In this document: positions 32,583-43,000 of the stretch, piece after piece | How positions within the stretch are numbered: the first letter of the stretch is position 1 | How the letters are laid out: each line of letters begins with the position of its first letter | From: Curtobacterium sp. MMLR14_010 | GTDB lineage: Bacteria > Actinomycetota > Actinomycetes > Actinomycetales > Microbacteriaceae | Reading direction: 5' to 3' | Assembly: GCF_001865015.1 (NCBI RefSeq) | Contig: NZ_MJGV01000031.1 | Coordinates: 1-64,000, forward strand | Length of the DNA stretch: 64,000 nucleotides | Notes under the pieces: model-generated | What the model saw: the letters and a program-made list of their open reading frames with translations, nothing else | Told to the model about the DNA's origin: nothing | Database searches by the model: none | Made by a program: the position numbers and the translations under genes

Positions 32583-35500
32583 TCAGCTCCCCAGGATCAC
32601 GGTGCCGTCGTCGGTGGCGTCGCCGTCGGTCGTCGCCGGAGCGCTGATGCTGCCCGACGAGACACGGCGCGACCGGGAACGACCCTGGCCGGGCTGCTTC
32701 GGCTCCGGGAGCGCCTGCAGGACCGAGTCGAGGAGCGAGTCCGCGTCCGGGGCCTTGCGGGGCTCACGCTTCGTGACCGCGACGGGGATGTCGAGGATGG
32801 CGACCGTCGTGTCCGCCGGGGTGACCGTGGCGGACGACGACGCCCGACGACGGGTCGGCGGGGTGGTCGGCTGCTGCTCCGGGGCGGTGGCGGCCGGTGC
32901 GCTCGACGCGGGGGCGCTCGCTTCCGGTGCGGGTGCTGCGGACGCGGCCGGGGCGGTCGTGGCCGGGGCCTCGGTCGGCTCGGCGGTGCGCTCGGTGGGA
33001 GCGACCGCCGGGGCGGCGGTGGCAGCGGCGGGGGCCGGCAGCGTCAGGACGCCGTCGGTCGAGGCCGGCGTGCTCTGCTCGGAACTGGCACGACCGCCGC
33101 GACGACGGCGACGCTTGGGGCCGCCGTCCGTCGACGACTCGGGGGCGTCGGTGGCCGCGGGGGCCGTGGACGCCGCAGGAGCTGCCGGTGCCGAGGCCGG
33201 GGACGTCGTCGACGCGGGAGCGTTCGGCGATGCGGCCGGTTCCTCGTGGCCGATGGTCGACGCGGCGATCCGGGACAACGCGTGCTTCACGTCCTCCGTG
33301 ATCTGGTGCGCCTGCGACGGCTTCTGCTCGCTGCCGGAACCGTTCGACCCGGACCCGTTGCCGTGTCCGTTGCCGTTCCCGTTCCCGCGCGAGCCGTTCG
33401 CGCTGCCGCCGGCGGGCGAACCGCCGTCGGAGCCGTTGCCGCGACCCTTGCGACGCCCCTTGGACGGACCCGGGTCGGCGTTGTTGTCGTTGACCTTCGC
33501 GTTGACCTCGTCGAGGGACTCGCGCAGGCCGACACCGATCTTCTTGCGGGTCATCTGCACGAGGCCGAGCGAGGTGACCTCGGCGACCTGGTGCTTCGTC
33601 CGGTCGCGGCTGAGGCACTCGACGAGACGACGGAGCACGAGGTCGCGGTTCGACTCGAGCACCATGTCGATGAAGTCGACGACGATGATCCCGCCGATGT
33701 CGCGCAGCCGGAGCTGACGGACGATCTCCTCGGCGGCCTCGAGGTTGTTCTTCGTGACGGTCTCCTCGAGGTTGCCCCCGGAGCCGACGAACTTGCCGGT
33801 GTTGACGTCGACGACCGTCATGGCCTCGGTGCGGTCGATGACGAGCGAGCCACCGGAGGGCAGCCAGACCTTGCGGTCGAGCGCCTTCTCGATCTGCTCG
33901 TTGAGCCGGTGCTCCTCGAAGGAGTCCGGGCCGTCGTAGAGCTCGACGCGGTCCTTGAGGTCGGGTGCGACCGCGGTGAGGTACTCGTCGATGGTCTCGC
34001 GGGCGGCGTCGCCGTCGATGAGGAGCTTCGTGAAGTCCTCGTTGAAGACGTCACGGACGATCTTCACGAGCAGGTCGGGCTCCGAGTGGAGCATGATCGG
34101 CGCCTGGCCGTTCGCGACCTTCTTCTGGATGGCCTCCCACTGCGCGGTGAGCCGCTGGACGTCGCGCGTCAGCTGCTCCTCGGTGGCACCCTCGGCCGCG
34201 GTGCGGACGATGACGCCGGCGTGCTCCGGCAGGACCGCCTTGAGGATCTTCTTCAGGCGGGCGCGCTCGGTGTCCGGGAGCTTCCGCGAGATGCCGTTCA
34301 TCGAGCCGTTCGGCACGTAGACGAGGTAGCGACCGGGCAGCGAGACCTGGCTGGTCAGCCGGGCGCCCTTGTGGCCGACCGGGTCCTTCGTGACCTGCAC
34401 GAGGACCTTGTCGCCCGGCTTGAGCGCTGCCTCGATGCGGCGGCCGTGGTTGCCGGTCTCGACGGAGTTCCAGTCGACCTCGCCGGCGTAGAGCACGGCG
34501 TTGCGGCCGCGGCCGATGTCGACGAAGGCGGCCTCCATCGAGGGCAGGACGTTCTGCACCTTGCCGAGGTAGACGTTGCCGATGAGCGACACGTTCTGGG
34601 ACTTGGTGACGTAGTGCTCGGCGAGGACGTTGTCCTCGATCACGCCGATCTCGATCGTCTCCGCGCTGGAGCGGACGATCATCTGGCGGTCGACGCTCTC
34701 GCGGCGGGCGAGGAACTCGTCCTCGGTCACGACCTGGCGACGGCGGCCGGCGTCACGGCCGTCGCGGCGGCGCTGCTTCTTGGCCTCGAGACGGGTGGAG
34801 CCCTTCACCTTCTGGGGCTCGGTGATGTACTCGACCTCGCGGCGGCGGGGCTCCTGGTGGTCGCGCGGCTCGCGGGGTTCACGGTCGGCGCTGCTGCCAC
34901 GACGACGGGTGCGACGACGGCTGCCGCCGGACTCCTGGTCGTCGTCCTCGTCCCAGCGGTCGTCACGGTCGGACCGGGCGCCACGGACGGGGAGCTCCGG
35001 CAGGACCGGGGCGTGGAAGATCAGCGACAGCGTGGACGTCGCCCTGGGGGCCTCGACCGCGGGTGCGGCGGGCTCGTCGCTCGCTGCCGTGTCGGGGTCC
35101 GTCGCGGTCTCGTCGTCGGTCTCGGGCTCGGCGTCGCCGTCCTCGTCGGACCAGCGGAGCGCGTTGCGGGCGGCGGCCGCGGTGGCCTCCGTCGTCGCCA
35201 GCTCGTCCGCCGGAGCGGCGGTGTCGGCGACAACGGTGTCGGGCGCGTCGGTGGCCGGCACGTCGTCCGCACCGGCGGCCTCGGCCACCGCGGCGACCTC
35301 GGCATCGGCGGCGCGGGCAGCGACCGCCTCGGCGTCCACGACGGGCAGGTCACCCGTGAGGGTGCTGACGTCATGGGCCACCGCGGTCGCGCCGGTCTGG
35401 ACGTCGACCTGCACGGAGACCGAGTCGGTCACGACCGGCTCGGTCGTCTCCGGCGCGGTCGGCTCGGCCGCCTCGGTGGTCTCGACCGTGTCGGTGGACG

Positions 35501-35624
35501 TCGGGACGCCCCCGGCGGTCTGCTGCCCCGACCGGGCGCGGCGTCCGCCGAACAGGCGGCCCCGTCGCTTCGGTGCGGCGTCGTCGTTGTTGTCGTTCGC
35601 GTTGTGTTCGCTCTGCTCCACCAT
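32583..35624 (-). CDS. rne: Ribonuclease E/G family endoribonuclease
   Basis: A 1013-residue RNase E/G, the main mRNA-decay and rRNA-processing endonuclease. The S1 RNA-binding domain (SLIGNVYLGKVQNVLPSMEAAF) starts near residue 345. Catalytic aspartates lie in TVVDVNTGKFVG (about 605) and GGIIVVDFIDM (about 645). Unlike E. coli, the core is flanked by long disordered regions on both sides: about 330 Ala/Thr/Val/acidic residues before, and about 300 after, including a Gly/Asn/Ser repeat near 750. The ATG at 35624 has AGGAG about 12 bases upstream. Actinobacterial RNase E proteins often carry such N-terminal extensions. Confidence 0.94.
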   Translation of the reverse strand: MVEQSEHNANDNNDDAAPKRRGRLFGGRRARSGQQTAGGVPTSTDTVETTEAAEPTAPETTEPVVTDSVSVQVDVQTGATAVAHDVSTLTGDLPVVDAEAVAARAADAEVAAVAEAAGADDVPATDAPDTVVADTAAPADELATTEATAAAARNALRWSDEDGDAEPETDDETATDPDTAASDEPAAPAVEAPRATSTLSLIFHAPVLPELPVRGARSDRDDRWDEDDDQESGGSRRRTRRRGSSADREPREPRDHQEPRRREVEYITEPQKVKGSTRLEAKKQRRRDGRDAGRRRQVVTEDEFLARRESVDRQMIVRSSAETIEIGVIEDNVLAEHYVTKSQNVSLIGNVYLGKVQNVLPSMEAAFVDIGRGRNAVLYAGEVDWNSVETGNHGRRIEAALKPGDKVLVQVTKDPVGHKGARLTSQVSLPGRYLVYVPNGSMNGISRKLPDTERARLKKILKAVLPEHAGVIVRTAAEGATEEQLTRDVQRLTAQWEAIQKKVANGQAPIMLHSEPDLLVKIVRDVFNEDFTKLLIDGDAARETIDEYLTAVAPDLKDRVELYDGPDSFEEHRLNEQIEKALDRKVWLPSGGSLVIDRTEAMTVVDVNTGKFVGSGGNLEETVTKNNLEAAEEIVRQLRLRDIGGIIVVDFIDMVLESNRDLVLRRLVECLSRDRTKHQVAEVTSLGLVQMTRKKIGVGLRESLDEVNAKVNDNNADPGPSKGRRKGRGNGSDGGSPAGGSANGSRGNGNGNGHGNGSGSNGSGSEQKPSQAHQITEDVKHALSRIAASTIGHEEPAASPNAPASTTSPASAPAAPAASTAPAATDAPESSTDGGPKRRRRRGGRASSEQSTPASTDGVLTLPAPAAATAAPAVAPTERTAEPTEAPATTAPAASAAPAPEASAPASSAPAATAPEQQPTTPPTRRRASSSATVTPADTTVAILDIPVAVTKREPRKAPDADSLLDSVLQALPEPKQPGQGRSRSRRVSSGSISAPATTDGDATDDGTVILGS

Positions 35625-35952
35625 GGACTGGTGCACTCCTCGACCCCGCGCTGCCCCTTCGGGTGGCGGGAACTCTGTGGTTGTGGCGGGCGGCGGCCAC
35701 GCCACCCGCACTCGCTGGTCAGTGACCGTCCGGCGTCGACATCTCGTGTCCGCCCCGTGCGAGGCACCCGGCCCCACCCGGTCCGGCGTCGGAAGTGACG
35801 CGTCGTCCGGTCACGGCACGCTGTCACCGTGCCTTGTTCGTCCGGGCTGTCGCCCGGAAAGCTCTCGTCGTCACACGGATCGGCCGCGCGACGACTGTCA
35901 TTGTCGCACGCGACGACGGAGAACGGTCGGAGGCCCGTGTCATGATGACGCG
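35625..35952. other. Divergent promoter region, rne and VKOR genes
   Basis: No gene is seen in these 328 bases. They contain the rne leader, a small hairpin GGCACG/CCGTGCC at about 35813-35832, another at 35851-35867, and a GACAAT hexamer on the minus strand near 35898 that might be the rne -10. The VKOR -10 is at 35941-35946. Confidence 0.5.
35941..35946 (+). promoter_or_regulatory. -10 element CATGAT, VKOR gene
   Basis: CATGAT lies six bases before the GTG at 35953. The same hexamer and spacing precede the TetR gene at 45239. Confidence 0.45.
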
Positions 35953-36552
35953 GTGACCACGACAGCACCCACCACCCGTCGTCCCGTCGCGATCGCGATC
36001 CTCCTGCTCGTCACCGGCGCCGTCGCGCTCTACGCGGCGTTCCGGCTGGTGCTCGACGAGTTCGCCAAGTACGAGGACCCGAAGGCCGTGCTCTCCTGCG
36101 ACGTGAGCCCCTTCGTCAACTGCTCGGACGTCATGACGAGTGCGCAGGGGCACCTCCTGGGGTTCCCGAACCCGCTGATCGGCGTGATGGGCTTCGTGGC
36201 ACCGATCGCCGTGGGCGTGGTGCTGCTCGCCGGGTTCCGCGGCACCAGGTGGTTCTGGGTCGCCTTCAACGCGGGCGTGTTCCTGGCGTGGGTGTTCGTC
36301 ACGTGGCTCTTCACGCAGACCGTCTGGTTCATCGGCGCGCTCTGCCCGTGGTGCATGCTCGTGTGGGCGATGACGATCCCGATGTTCTGGGTGTTCACCA
36401 TCTGGAACCTTTCCCGTGGCACGTTCGGCGCCGGCGGCCGTCGCGTCGGGACGGCCCTGCTGCCGTTCTGCTGGGCGTTCCCCCTGGCGAACTACCTCTT
36501 CATCGTCGTCACGATCCTGGTCAAGTTCCCGACGGTCCTGTCGTTCCTGTGA
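35953..36552 (+). CDS. Vitamin K epoxide reductase family protein
   Basis: A 199-residue membrane quinone reductase of the VKOR family, which reoxidises a DsbA-like partner using menaquinone and so drives disulfide formation outside the membrane. The loop cysteines C49 and C57 (LSCDVSPFVNCSD) and the redox CxxC C131-C134 (ALCPWCM) are present, with the conserved Ser/Asn segments between helices. Five membrane helices are visible. The DsbA-like gene starts 124 bases downstream on the same strand, which supports this role. The GTG start is six bases after CATGAT. Confidence 0.92.
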   Translation: MTTTAPTTRRPVAIAILLLVTGAVALYAAFRLVLDEFAKYEDPKAVLSCDVSPFVNCSDVMTSAQGHLLGFPNPLIGVMGFVAPIAVGVVLLAGFRGTRWFWVAFNAGVFLAWVFVTWLFTQTVWFIGALCPWCMLVWAMTIPMFWVFTIWNLSRGTFGAGGRRVGTALLPFCWAFPLANYLFIVVTILVKFPTVLSFL

Positions 36553-36663
36553 CGCGTGCGCCCGCGTTCGGTGTCGCGGAGGCCCGGGCGAACTCGGTGA
36601 CACGTCACCTGATTCCTGGACTCTTCCCAGCCAGGACGCCCCGTCGGCGCGTCGGCAGCCGTT

Positions 36664-36669
36664 ACGCTC
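36664..36669 (+). promoter_or_regulatory. -10 element TACGCT, DsbA-like gene
   Basis: TACGCT lies about eight bases before the ATG at 36677, so the leader would be absent or one to two bases long. Confidence 0.4.
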
Positions 36670-36676
36670 GTTCCCG

Positions 36677-37543
36677 ATGAGCGACAACGAGAGCAAGAAG
36701 GCTCGCAGGAACGCGGCCCGCGAGCGCGCCGCCGCCCAGCGCGCGAAGGACAAGGCCCGCAAGCGCCGCAACCGCACGCTGACGATCAGCGGCATCATCG
36801 TCGCCGGCCTCGCGGTCGTCGCGGTCGTGGTGCTGGTCATCGCGAACTCGGTGCAGCCCGCCGGCCCCGGCCCGAAGAACATGGCGAGCGACGGCATCGT
36901 GCTGCAGGGCCAGGACGGCAAGATCGTCCCCGTGGAGACGAAGGCGATCCCCGAGAAGGGCAAGCCGACCGCCACCAAGCAGGACGACTCGGTCGCGAAC
37001 ATCACGGTGTACGAGGACTACATGTGCCCCGTCTGCAACCAGTTCGAGACCGGCAACATGCCGCAGATCAAGAAGTGGGTGCAGGACGGCTCGGCCACGC
37101 TCGAGATCCACCCGTTCAACTTGCTCGACCGCGTCTCGCTCGGCTCGAAGTACTCGACCCGCGCCGCGGCCGCTGCCGCCTGCGTCGCGAACTACGACCC
37201 CGACGCCTTCCTCGACGTCAACTCGGCCTTCTACGCCAACCAGCCGTCCGAGAGCACCCGCGGTCTGACGAACCAGAAGCTCGCGGACATCGCGAAGGAC
37301 GCCGGCGCCACGAACAAGGACGTCGAGTCCTGCATCACGGACCAGCGCTTCGCCAGCTGGGTCGCCGACGCCACGAACCGCGTGCTCACCGAGCCGCTCG
37401 CGAACTCGGACGTCCCGAAGCTCACCGGCACGCCGACGATCATCGTCAACGGCAAGCAGTACAACGCCGACAACGCCAACGCCTGGAGCGACACCGACTC
37501 CTTCGCCGCGTTCGTCGAGCAGAACGGTGGCTCGACCAAGTAG
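36677..37543 (+). CDS. DsbA/thioredoxin-fold membrane-anchored oxidoreductase
   Basis: A 288-residue protein. Residues 1-34 are strongly basic and cytoplasmic, a membrane anchor spans about 35-57, and the rest is an extracytoplasmic DsbA-like thioredoxin domain. The active site is CPVC at residues 117-120 in VYEDYMCPVCNQFE. The cis-Pro loop is LTGTPTIIVNGK. Two further cysteines (ACVANY, ESCITD) may pair. With the VKOR gene just upstream it forms a disulfide-generating pair, as in mycobacteria and other Actinobacteria. It ends at the terminator at 37551-37591. Confidence 0.92.
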   Translation: MSDNESKKARRNAARERAAAQRAKDKARKRRNRTLTISGIIVAGLAVVAVVVLVIANSVQPAGPGPKNMASDGIVLQGQDGKIVPVETKAIPEKGKPTATKQDDSVANITVYEDYMCPVCNQFETGNMPQIKKWVQDGSATLEIHPFNLLDRVSLGSKYSTRAAAAAACVANYDPDAFLDVNSAFYANQPSESTRGLTNQKLADIAKDAGATNKDVESCITDQRFASWVADATNRVLTEPLANSDVPKLTGTPTIIVNGKQYNADNANAWSDTDSFAAFVEQNGGSTK

Positions 37544-37550
37544 CCCGCAC

Positions 37551-37591
37551 GACGAAGGCCCCCGCACTCATCGAGTGCGGGGGCCTTCGTC
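37551..37591. terminator. Rho-independent-type hairpin after DsbA-like gene
   Basis: A perfect 18-19-bp stem around a short ATC loop (GACGAAGGCCCCCGCACT and its complement) lies eight bases past the stop codon. The T-run is weak. Confidence 0.85.
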
Positions 37592-37607
37592 ATGCGCGAG
37601 CTGATGA

Positions 37608-37670
37608 CATCGAGGGAGCAGAAGACGTCGGGTGCCCGAGGGCGACCCGACGTCTTCTGCTCCCTCGATG
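37608..37670. repeat. Palindromic element, family A copy 2
   Basis: Arms 37608-37633 and 37645-37670 are a perfect 26-bp inverted repeat with an 11-base loop. The arms are nearly identical to those at 4866-4928. Here too the element is between convergent genes, next to an independent terminator, so it is not needed for termination alone. Confidence 0.9.
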
Positions 37671-37688
37671 GGGAGGACCGTCAGTGCG

Positions 37689-38108
37689 TCAGGAGAACCA
37701 GAGGCCCAGCTCGCGGGCGGCGGACTCGGCGCTGTCGGAGCCGTGCACCAGGTTCTGCTGCACCTTGAGGCCCCAGTCACGACCGAGGTCGCCCCGGATG
37801 GTCCCCGGCGCGGCCGAGGTCGGGTCGGTGGTGCCGGCGAGCGAGCGGAAGCCCGCGATGACGCCGTTGCCGGCGACGCGCACGGCGACGACCGGGCCGG
37901 ACTGCATGAACTCGACGAGCGGCTCGAAGAACGACTTGCCCTGGTGCTCCTCGTAGTGCGCGTCGAGGAGGTCACGCGGGGCGGTCAGCATCTTCAGGTC
38001 GACGATCTCGTAGCCCTTGGCCTCGATGCGGCGCAGGACCTCACCGGTGAGCTGGCGGGCGACGCCGTCGGGCTTGACGAGGACGAGGGTCTCTTCGAAG
38101 TCGGACAC
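37689..38108 (-). CDS. ndk: Nucleoside diphosphate kinase
   Basis: A 139-residue NDK that balances nucleoside triphosphates through a phosphohistidine. The active-site H122 lies in NLVHGSDS; TLVLVKPDGV and RGDLG are also canonical. The start is GTG at 38108, with AGGGAG about ten bases upstream. It follows the DUF4233 gene by 34 bases and ends the ileS-folC-DUF4233-ndk operon. This gene order is common in Actinobacteria. Confidence 0.97.
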   Translation of the reverse strand: MSDFEETLVLVKPDGVARQLTGEVLRRIEAKGYEIVDLKMLTAPRDLLDAHYEEHQGKSFFEPLVEFMQSGPVVAVRVAGNGVIAGFRSLAGTTDPTSAAPGTIRGDLGRDWGLKVQQNLVHGSDSAESAARELGLWFS

Positions 38109-38142
38109 AGCGGTGCTCCCTGGAGTTCGGGGGTGGATGTGG

Positions 38143-38559
38143 TCAGTCCTCGGCGGCGGCACGTCGTGCAGCGGCGTTCTGGCGGTCGAGCTGCGCGCCC
38201 TTGGTGAAGCAGAACACCCACAGTGCCAGGAACACCGCGCCCACCGCGAACATGAACGGCTCGATGAAGCCGGTCGCGAGGATGGCTGCCTGGAGCAGCC
38301 ACCCGAACCATACACCGGCACGACTGCCGGTCAGACGCGATGCCAGCGCCAGCACGACGATCGCGGCGAGGCCGCCACCGAAGGCCAGTCCGGCCGGCAG
38401 GGTGTGCTTCCCGAACACGACGAGCATCGGGAAGAAGAACATGATCGCCTCGAGCACGAGCGTGATGGAGAGCAGGCTCTCCTGGGCTCCGCGGTCGCGT
38501 CGCGGTCGCCGCATGCGCGGCTGCCGACCCGGCCGGGAGGCTCCCCCTGCGTCCGTCAC
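38143..38559 (-). CDS. DUF4233 domain-containing membrane protein
   Basis: A 138-residue protein with a basic N-terminus (RRPRRDRGAQESLLSITLVLEAI) and four membrane helices, then a basic tail. The pattern QESLLSITLVLEA and the location directly between folC and ndk are characteristic of actinobacterial DUF4233 proteins; the function is unknown. The GTG at 38559 overlaps the folC stop as GTGA, implying translational coupling. Confidence 0.85.
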   Translation of the reverse strand: MTDAGGASRPGRQPRMRRPRRDRGAQESLLSITLVLEAIMFFFPMLVVFGKHTLPAGLAFGGGLAAIVVLALASRLTGSRAGVWFGWLLQAAILATGFIEPFMFAVGAVFLALWVFCFTKGAQLDRQNAAARRAAAED

Positions 38560-40034
38560 TTCGTCCCGCCTTCCCGGTGGACCAGCTCCATGACGGCACC
38601 CACCATGACGATGGACCCGGCGACGAGCACCATGGCGTCGTCGGCGTCGTCCTCGTCCGCCAGGTCGCGGGCTTCCTGCAGGGCCTGTGCGAGCACGGGC
38701 TCGACGACGACGCGGTCGCCGCCGACCTCGTCCACCACGATCCGCGCGAAGGCGTCGGCGTCGAGCGCCCGCTCCCCCGGCGGCTGGGTGACGACGAACG
38801 TCCGGACGGTGTCCCGGAGCGCGCGGACGAACCCCCGGGCGTCCTTGTCGGCGAGGATGCCGACCACGCCGACGACGTGTCCGGAGGGGAACGCGATGGG
38901 CAGCGCCTCGGCCAGGGCCTTCGCGCCGTGCGGGTTGTGCGCGGCGTCGACCACGACGGTCGGGTCCTGGGCGATCGGCTGCAGGCGCCCGGGGCTGGTA
39001 GCGCCGGCGAGCCCCTCGCTGAGGACGTCCTGGTCGAGCGGCTGTGACCCGCGCCCGATGAACGACTCGACCGCTGCGATCGCGACCGCGGCGTTGTGGG
39101 CCTGGTGCGCGCCGAACAGCGGCAGGAACAGGTCGTCGTAGCGGCCGGCCACGCCCTGCACGGTGATGAGCTGTCCGCCGACGGCCGGGGTGACGTCGAG
39201 CACGCCGAAGCCCGTGCCCTCGACCGCGAGCGACGACTCGGTGAGCTCGGCGGCGCGCTCGAGTTCGGCGAGCGCCTCGGGCACCTGCGCGCTCGACACG
39301 ACGGCCGAGGACGGCTTGATGATGCCCGACTTGGTCCGGGCGATCTCGGCGACCGTGTTGCCGAGCTGCTTGGCGTGGTCGATGGCGATCGGGGTGAAGA
39401 CCTGCACCTGGCTCTGGACGACGTTGGTGGAGTCCCACTCGCCGCCCATGCCGACCTCGATCACGGCGACGTCGACGGGCGCCTCGGCGAAGCACGCCAG
39501 GGCGAGCACCGTCAGGGCCTCGAAGAACGTCAGCGGGAGCTCGCCCTTGGCGGTGAGCTCGGCGTCGGTCATGTCGAGGATCGGGGTGATGTCGTCCCAG
39601 TTCTCGACGAGGCGGTCGGCCGCGACGGGTTCGCCGTCGATGACGATGCGCTCCCGGATCGACACCAGGTGCGGGCTCGTCATGAGTCCGGTGCGGAGCC
39701 CGTGTGCGCGGATGATGCTCTCGGCCATCCGGGCGGTCGAGGTCTTGCCGTTCGTCCCCGTGACGTGCACGACCGGGTAGGCCAGGTGCGGGTCGCCGAG
39801 GAGCTCGACGGCGCGCCGGGTCGCGGTCAGCCGGTGCTCGGGCGACTGCTCGCCGATCCTGGCGTACAGGGCGGCCTCGACGCGCTTGACCTCGTCGTCG
39901 TCGCCGCCGAACGGCACTGACTCGGTCGGGCGGGTGTCGGCGGGCGGGCCGACGGGGATCTCGATCCCGTCGGCGTCGTAGCGGACCTCGTCGTCGTGAC
40001 CGTCGTCGTGCTGGTCGTGGTTGTTGTCGCTCAT
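38556..40034 (-). CDS. folC: Folylpolyglutamate/dihydrofolate synthase
   Basis: A 492-residue Mur-ligase-fold enzyme that adds glutamate to dihydropteroate and folates. The P-loop [11 protein letters not shown] lies at residues 91-101. [33 protein letters not shown] and [14 protein letters not shown] are signature segments. An unusual acidic and His-rich N-terminal extension of about 45 residues precedes the domain. The ATG overlaps the ileS stop as ATGA. Together with pabB it is one of two folate genes in the window, though the loci are separate. Confidence 0.95.
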   Translation of the reverse strand: MSDNNHDQHDDGHDDEVRYDADGIEIPVGPPADTRPTESVPFGGDDDEVKRVEAALYARIGEQSPEHRLTATRRAVELLGDPHLAYPVVHVTGTNGKTSTARMAESIIRAHGLRTGLMTSPHLVSIRERIVIDGEPVAADRLVENWDDITPILDMTDAELTAKGELPLTFFEALTVLALACFAEAPVDVAVIEVGMGGEWDSTNVVQSQVQVFTPIAIDHAKQLGNTVAEIARTKSGIIKPSSAVVSSAQVPEALAELERAAELTESSLAVEGTGFGVLDVTPAVGGQLITVQGVAGRYDDLFLPLFGAHQAHNAAVAIAAVESFIGRGSQPLDQDVLSEGLAGATSPGRLQPIAQDPTVVVDAAHNPHGAKALAEALPIAFPSGHVVGVVGILADKDARGFVRALRDTVRTFVVTQPPGERALDADAFARIVVDEVGGDRVVVEPVLAQALQEARDLADEDDADDAMVLVAGSIVMVGAVMELVHREGGTK

Positions 40035-43000
40035 GCGCGTGCCACCTCCACGGACACCTTGGCACCGTCACCGACGACGGTGCCCTCGCCCTCGGCGAAC
40101 GTGGTCTGCACCACGTCGATGGTCGTCGCGAGGGTCTCCCCCGCGATGAGGTCCTGGTGGGTCCGGACGGCGGCCGCGGCCACGGTGTCGGCGCCGAGCG
40201 TCAGGACGATGCGGTCGCTGACGTCGAGGTCGGCGTCACGACGGGCCTGCTGCACGGCGCGGACGACGTCGCGGGCGACCCCCTCGGACTCGAGCTCGGG
40301 CGTGGTCACGGTGTCGAGCACCACGAACCCACCGCCGTCGAGGAACGCGACCGCGATCGACGCATCGGCGACGGAGAGGTCGAGCGTGTACTCGCCCTCG
40401 ACGAGGTCGATGCCGCCGACGGTGACGCCGGTGTCGGTCGCCACCCAGTCGCCCCGCTTGGCGGCGGGGATGACCTGCTGCACGGCCTTGCCGATGCGCG
40501 GGCCGGCGGCGCGGGCGTTGACGGTGAGCTTGCGCTCGATGCCGTACTGCGCCAGCGACTCCTCGGCCTGGGCCTCGAGCACGACGCGCTTGACGTTGAG
40601 CTCGTCGCGGAGGATGTCCGTGAACGGCGCGACGGCGTCGCTGTCCGGCAGCACGAGCGTCAGCGTGGCGAGCGGCAGGCGCACGCGCTTGCCCGTCGCC
40701 TTGCGGAGCGCGAGGCCCTTCGAGGCGACGTCGCGCACGCGGTCCATCGCCGTGACGAGGGCGTCGTCGGCGGGGAACTCGGCGGCGTCCGGCCAGTCGG
40801 TGAGGTGCACGCTGCGCCCGCCGGTCAGGCCCTTCCAGATCTCCTCCGACACCAGGGGCGCCAGCGGGGCCGCGACCCGGGCGAGCGTCTCGAGCACGGT
40901 GAAGAGCGTGTCGAAGGCGTCCTTCGCCGAGGACGACGACTCGGCGCCGAGCCAGAACTTGTCGCGCGAGCGGCGGACGTACCAGTTCGTGAGCACGTCG
41001 GCGAAGTCGCGGATGGCCTGCGCCGCGAGCGGGGTGTCGAGCGCGTCGAGGTGCGTCGTGACGTCGGTGACGAGCACGCGGGTCTTCGCGAGGAGGTACC
41101 GGTCGAGGACGTCGGTGCTGTCCGTGCGGCGCGACGCCTGGTAGCCGGACTCCCCGGACGCGTTCGAGTACAGCGTGAAGAAGTAGTACGTCGACCAGAA
41201 CGGCAGCAGGAACTCGCGGACGCCCTGCCGGATCCCCTCTTCGGTCACGACGAGGTTGCCACCGCGGATCACCGACGAGGACATCAGGAACCAGCGCATC
41301 GCGTCGGCGCCGTCGCGGTCGAAGACCTCGGAGACGTCCGGGTAGTTGCGGAGCGACTTCGACATCTTCTGGCCGTCGGAGCCGAGGACGATGCCGTGGC
41401 TGATGACGTTCGTGAACGCGGGCCGGTCGAACAGCGCGGTGGAGAGCGCGTGCATGACGTAGAACCAGCCGCGGGTCTGCCCGATGTACTCGACGATGAA
41501 GTCGGCGGGGCTGTGGCTGTCGAACCACTCCCGGTTCTCGAACGGGTAGTGCACCTGGGCGTACGGCATCGACCCGGAGTCGAACCAGACGTCGAACACG
41601 TCGGTGATCCGGCGCATGGTCGAGTTCCCCGTGGGGTCGTCGGGGTTCGGGCGGGTCAGGTCGTCGATGAACGGGCGGTGCAGGTCGACCTGTCCCTCGG
41701 CGTCCACCGGCAGGCGGCCGAAGTCGCGCTCGATGTCGGCCAGCGAGCCGTAGACGTCCTGGCGCGGGTACGCCGGGTCGTCGGAGACCCACACCGGGAT
41801 CGGCGTGCCGAAGTAGCGGTTGCGGGAGACCGACCAGTCGATGGCGTTGCCGACCCACTTGCCGAACTGGCCGTCCTTGACGTTGTCCGGCACCCAGGTG
41901 ATGTCCTGGTTCAGCTCGCCCATCCGGTCGCGGATCTCGGTGACGCGGACGAACCACGACGAGACGGCTTTGTAGATGAGCGGCTTGCGGCAGCGCCAGC
42001 AGTGCGGGTAGCTGTGCTCGTAGGACGCCTGGCGGAGGAGCCGTCCGGCGTCGCGCACGGCCTTGGTCAGGGGCTTGTTCGCGTCCGACCACAGCATGCC
42101 GGCGACGTCGCCGAACTGCGACGTGAAGACGCCGCCCTCGTCGAGGGAGAGCACCACGGGGATGCCCGCGGCGGCGCACACCACCTGGTCGTCGGCGCCG
42201 TACGCCGGGGCCTGGTGCACGATGCCGGTGCCCTCGCCCGTCTCGACGTAGTCCGCGACCAGGATCTTCCAGCCGTTCTCCATGCCCTCGGTGTCGCTGA
42301 GGAAGTCGAACAGGCGCTCGTACTCGACGCCGTCGAGCTCGCTGCCCTGCAGCTCGCGCGTGACGGCCGCGACAGCGGCCTCGGCCGTCTCGTAGCCGAG
42401 GTCCTTCGCGTAGGCGGCCACGGTGTCGGCGGCGAGCATGTACGAGACCGCACCGGCGACGCCACCGTCAGCGGAGCCTCCCGGCCCAGCGGGCAGCACC
42501 ACGTACGCGACCGCCGGCCCGACGGCCAGGGCGGCGTTCGTCGGGAGCGTCCACGGGGTCGTGGTCCAGGCGAGCGCCCGGACGCCGTCGAGCCCCAGCG
42601 CCGTGGCGCGGGCACCCTGCAGCGGGAAGGACACCGTCACGGACTGGTCCTGGCGCATCTGGTAGACGTCGTCGTCCATGCGCAGCTCGTGGTTGGACAG
42701 CGGGGTCTGGTCGTTCCAGCAGTACGGCAGGACCCGGAAGCCCTCGTACGCCAGGCCCTTGTCCCAGAGCTGCTTCCACGCCCACAGCACGCTCTCCATG
42801 TAGGTGACGTCGAGGGTCTTGTAGTCGTCCTCGAAGTCGACCCAGCGCGCCTGGCGGGTGACGTACTGCTGCCACTCGTCGGTGTACTGCAGCACGGACT
42901 TCTTCGCCGCGGCGTTGAAGACGTCGACGCCCATGGTGTCGATCTCGTGCTTCTCGGTGATGCCGAGCTGGCGCATGGCCTCGAGCTCGGCGGGCAGCCC

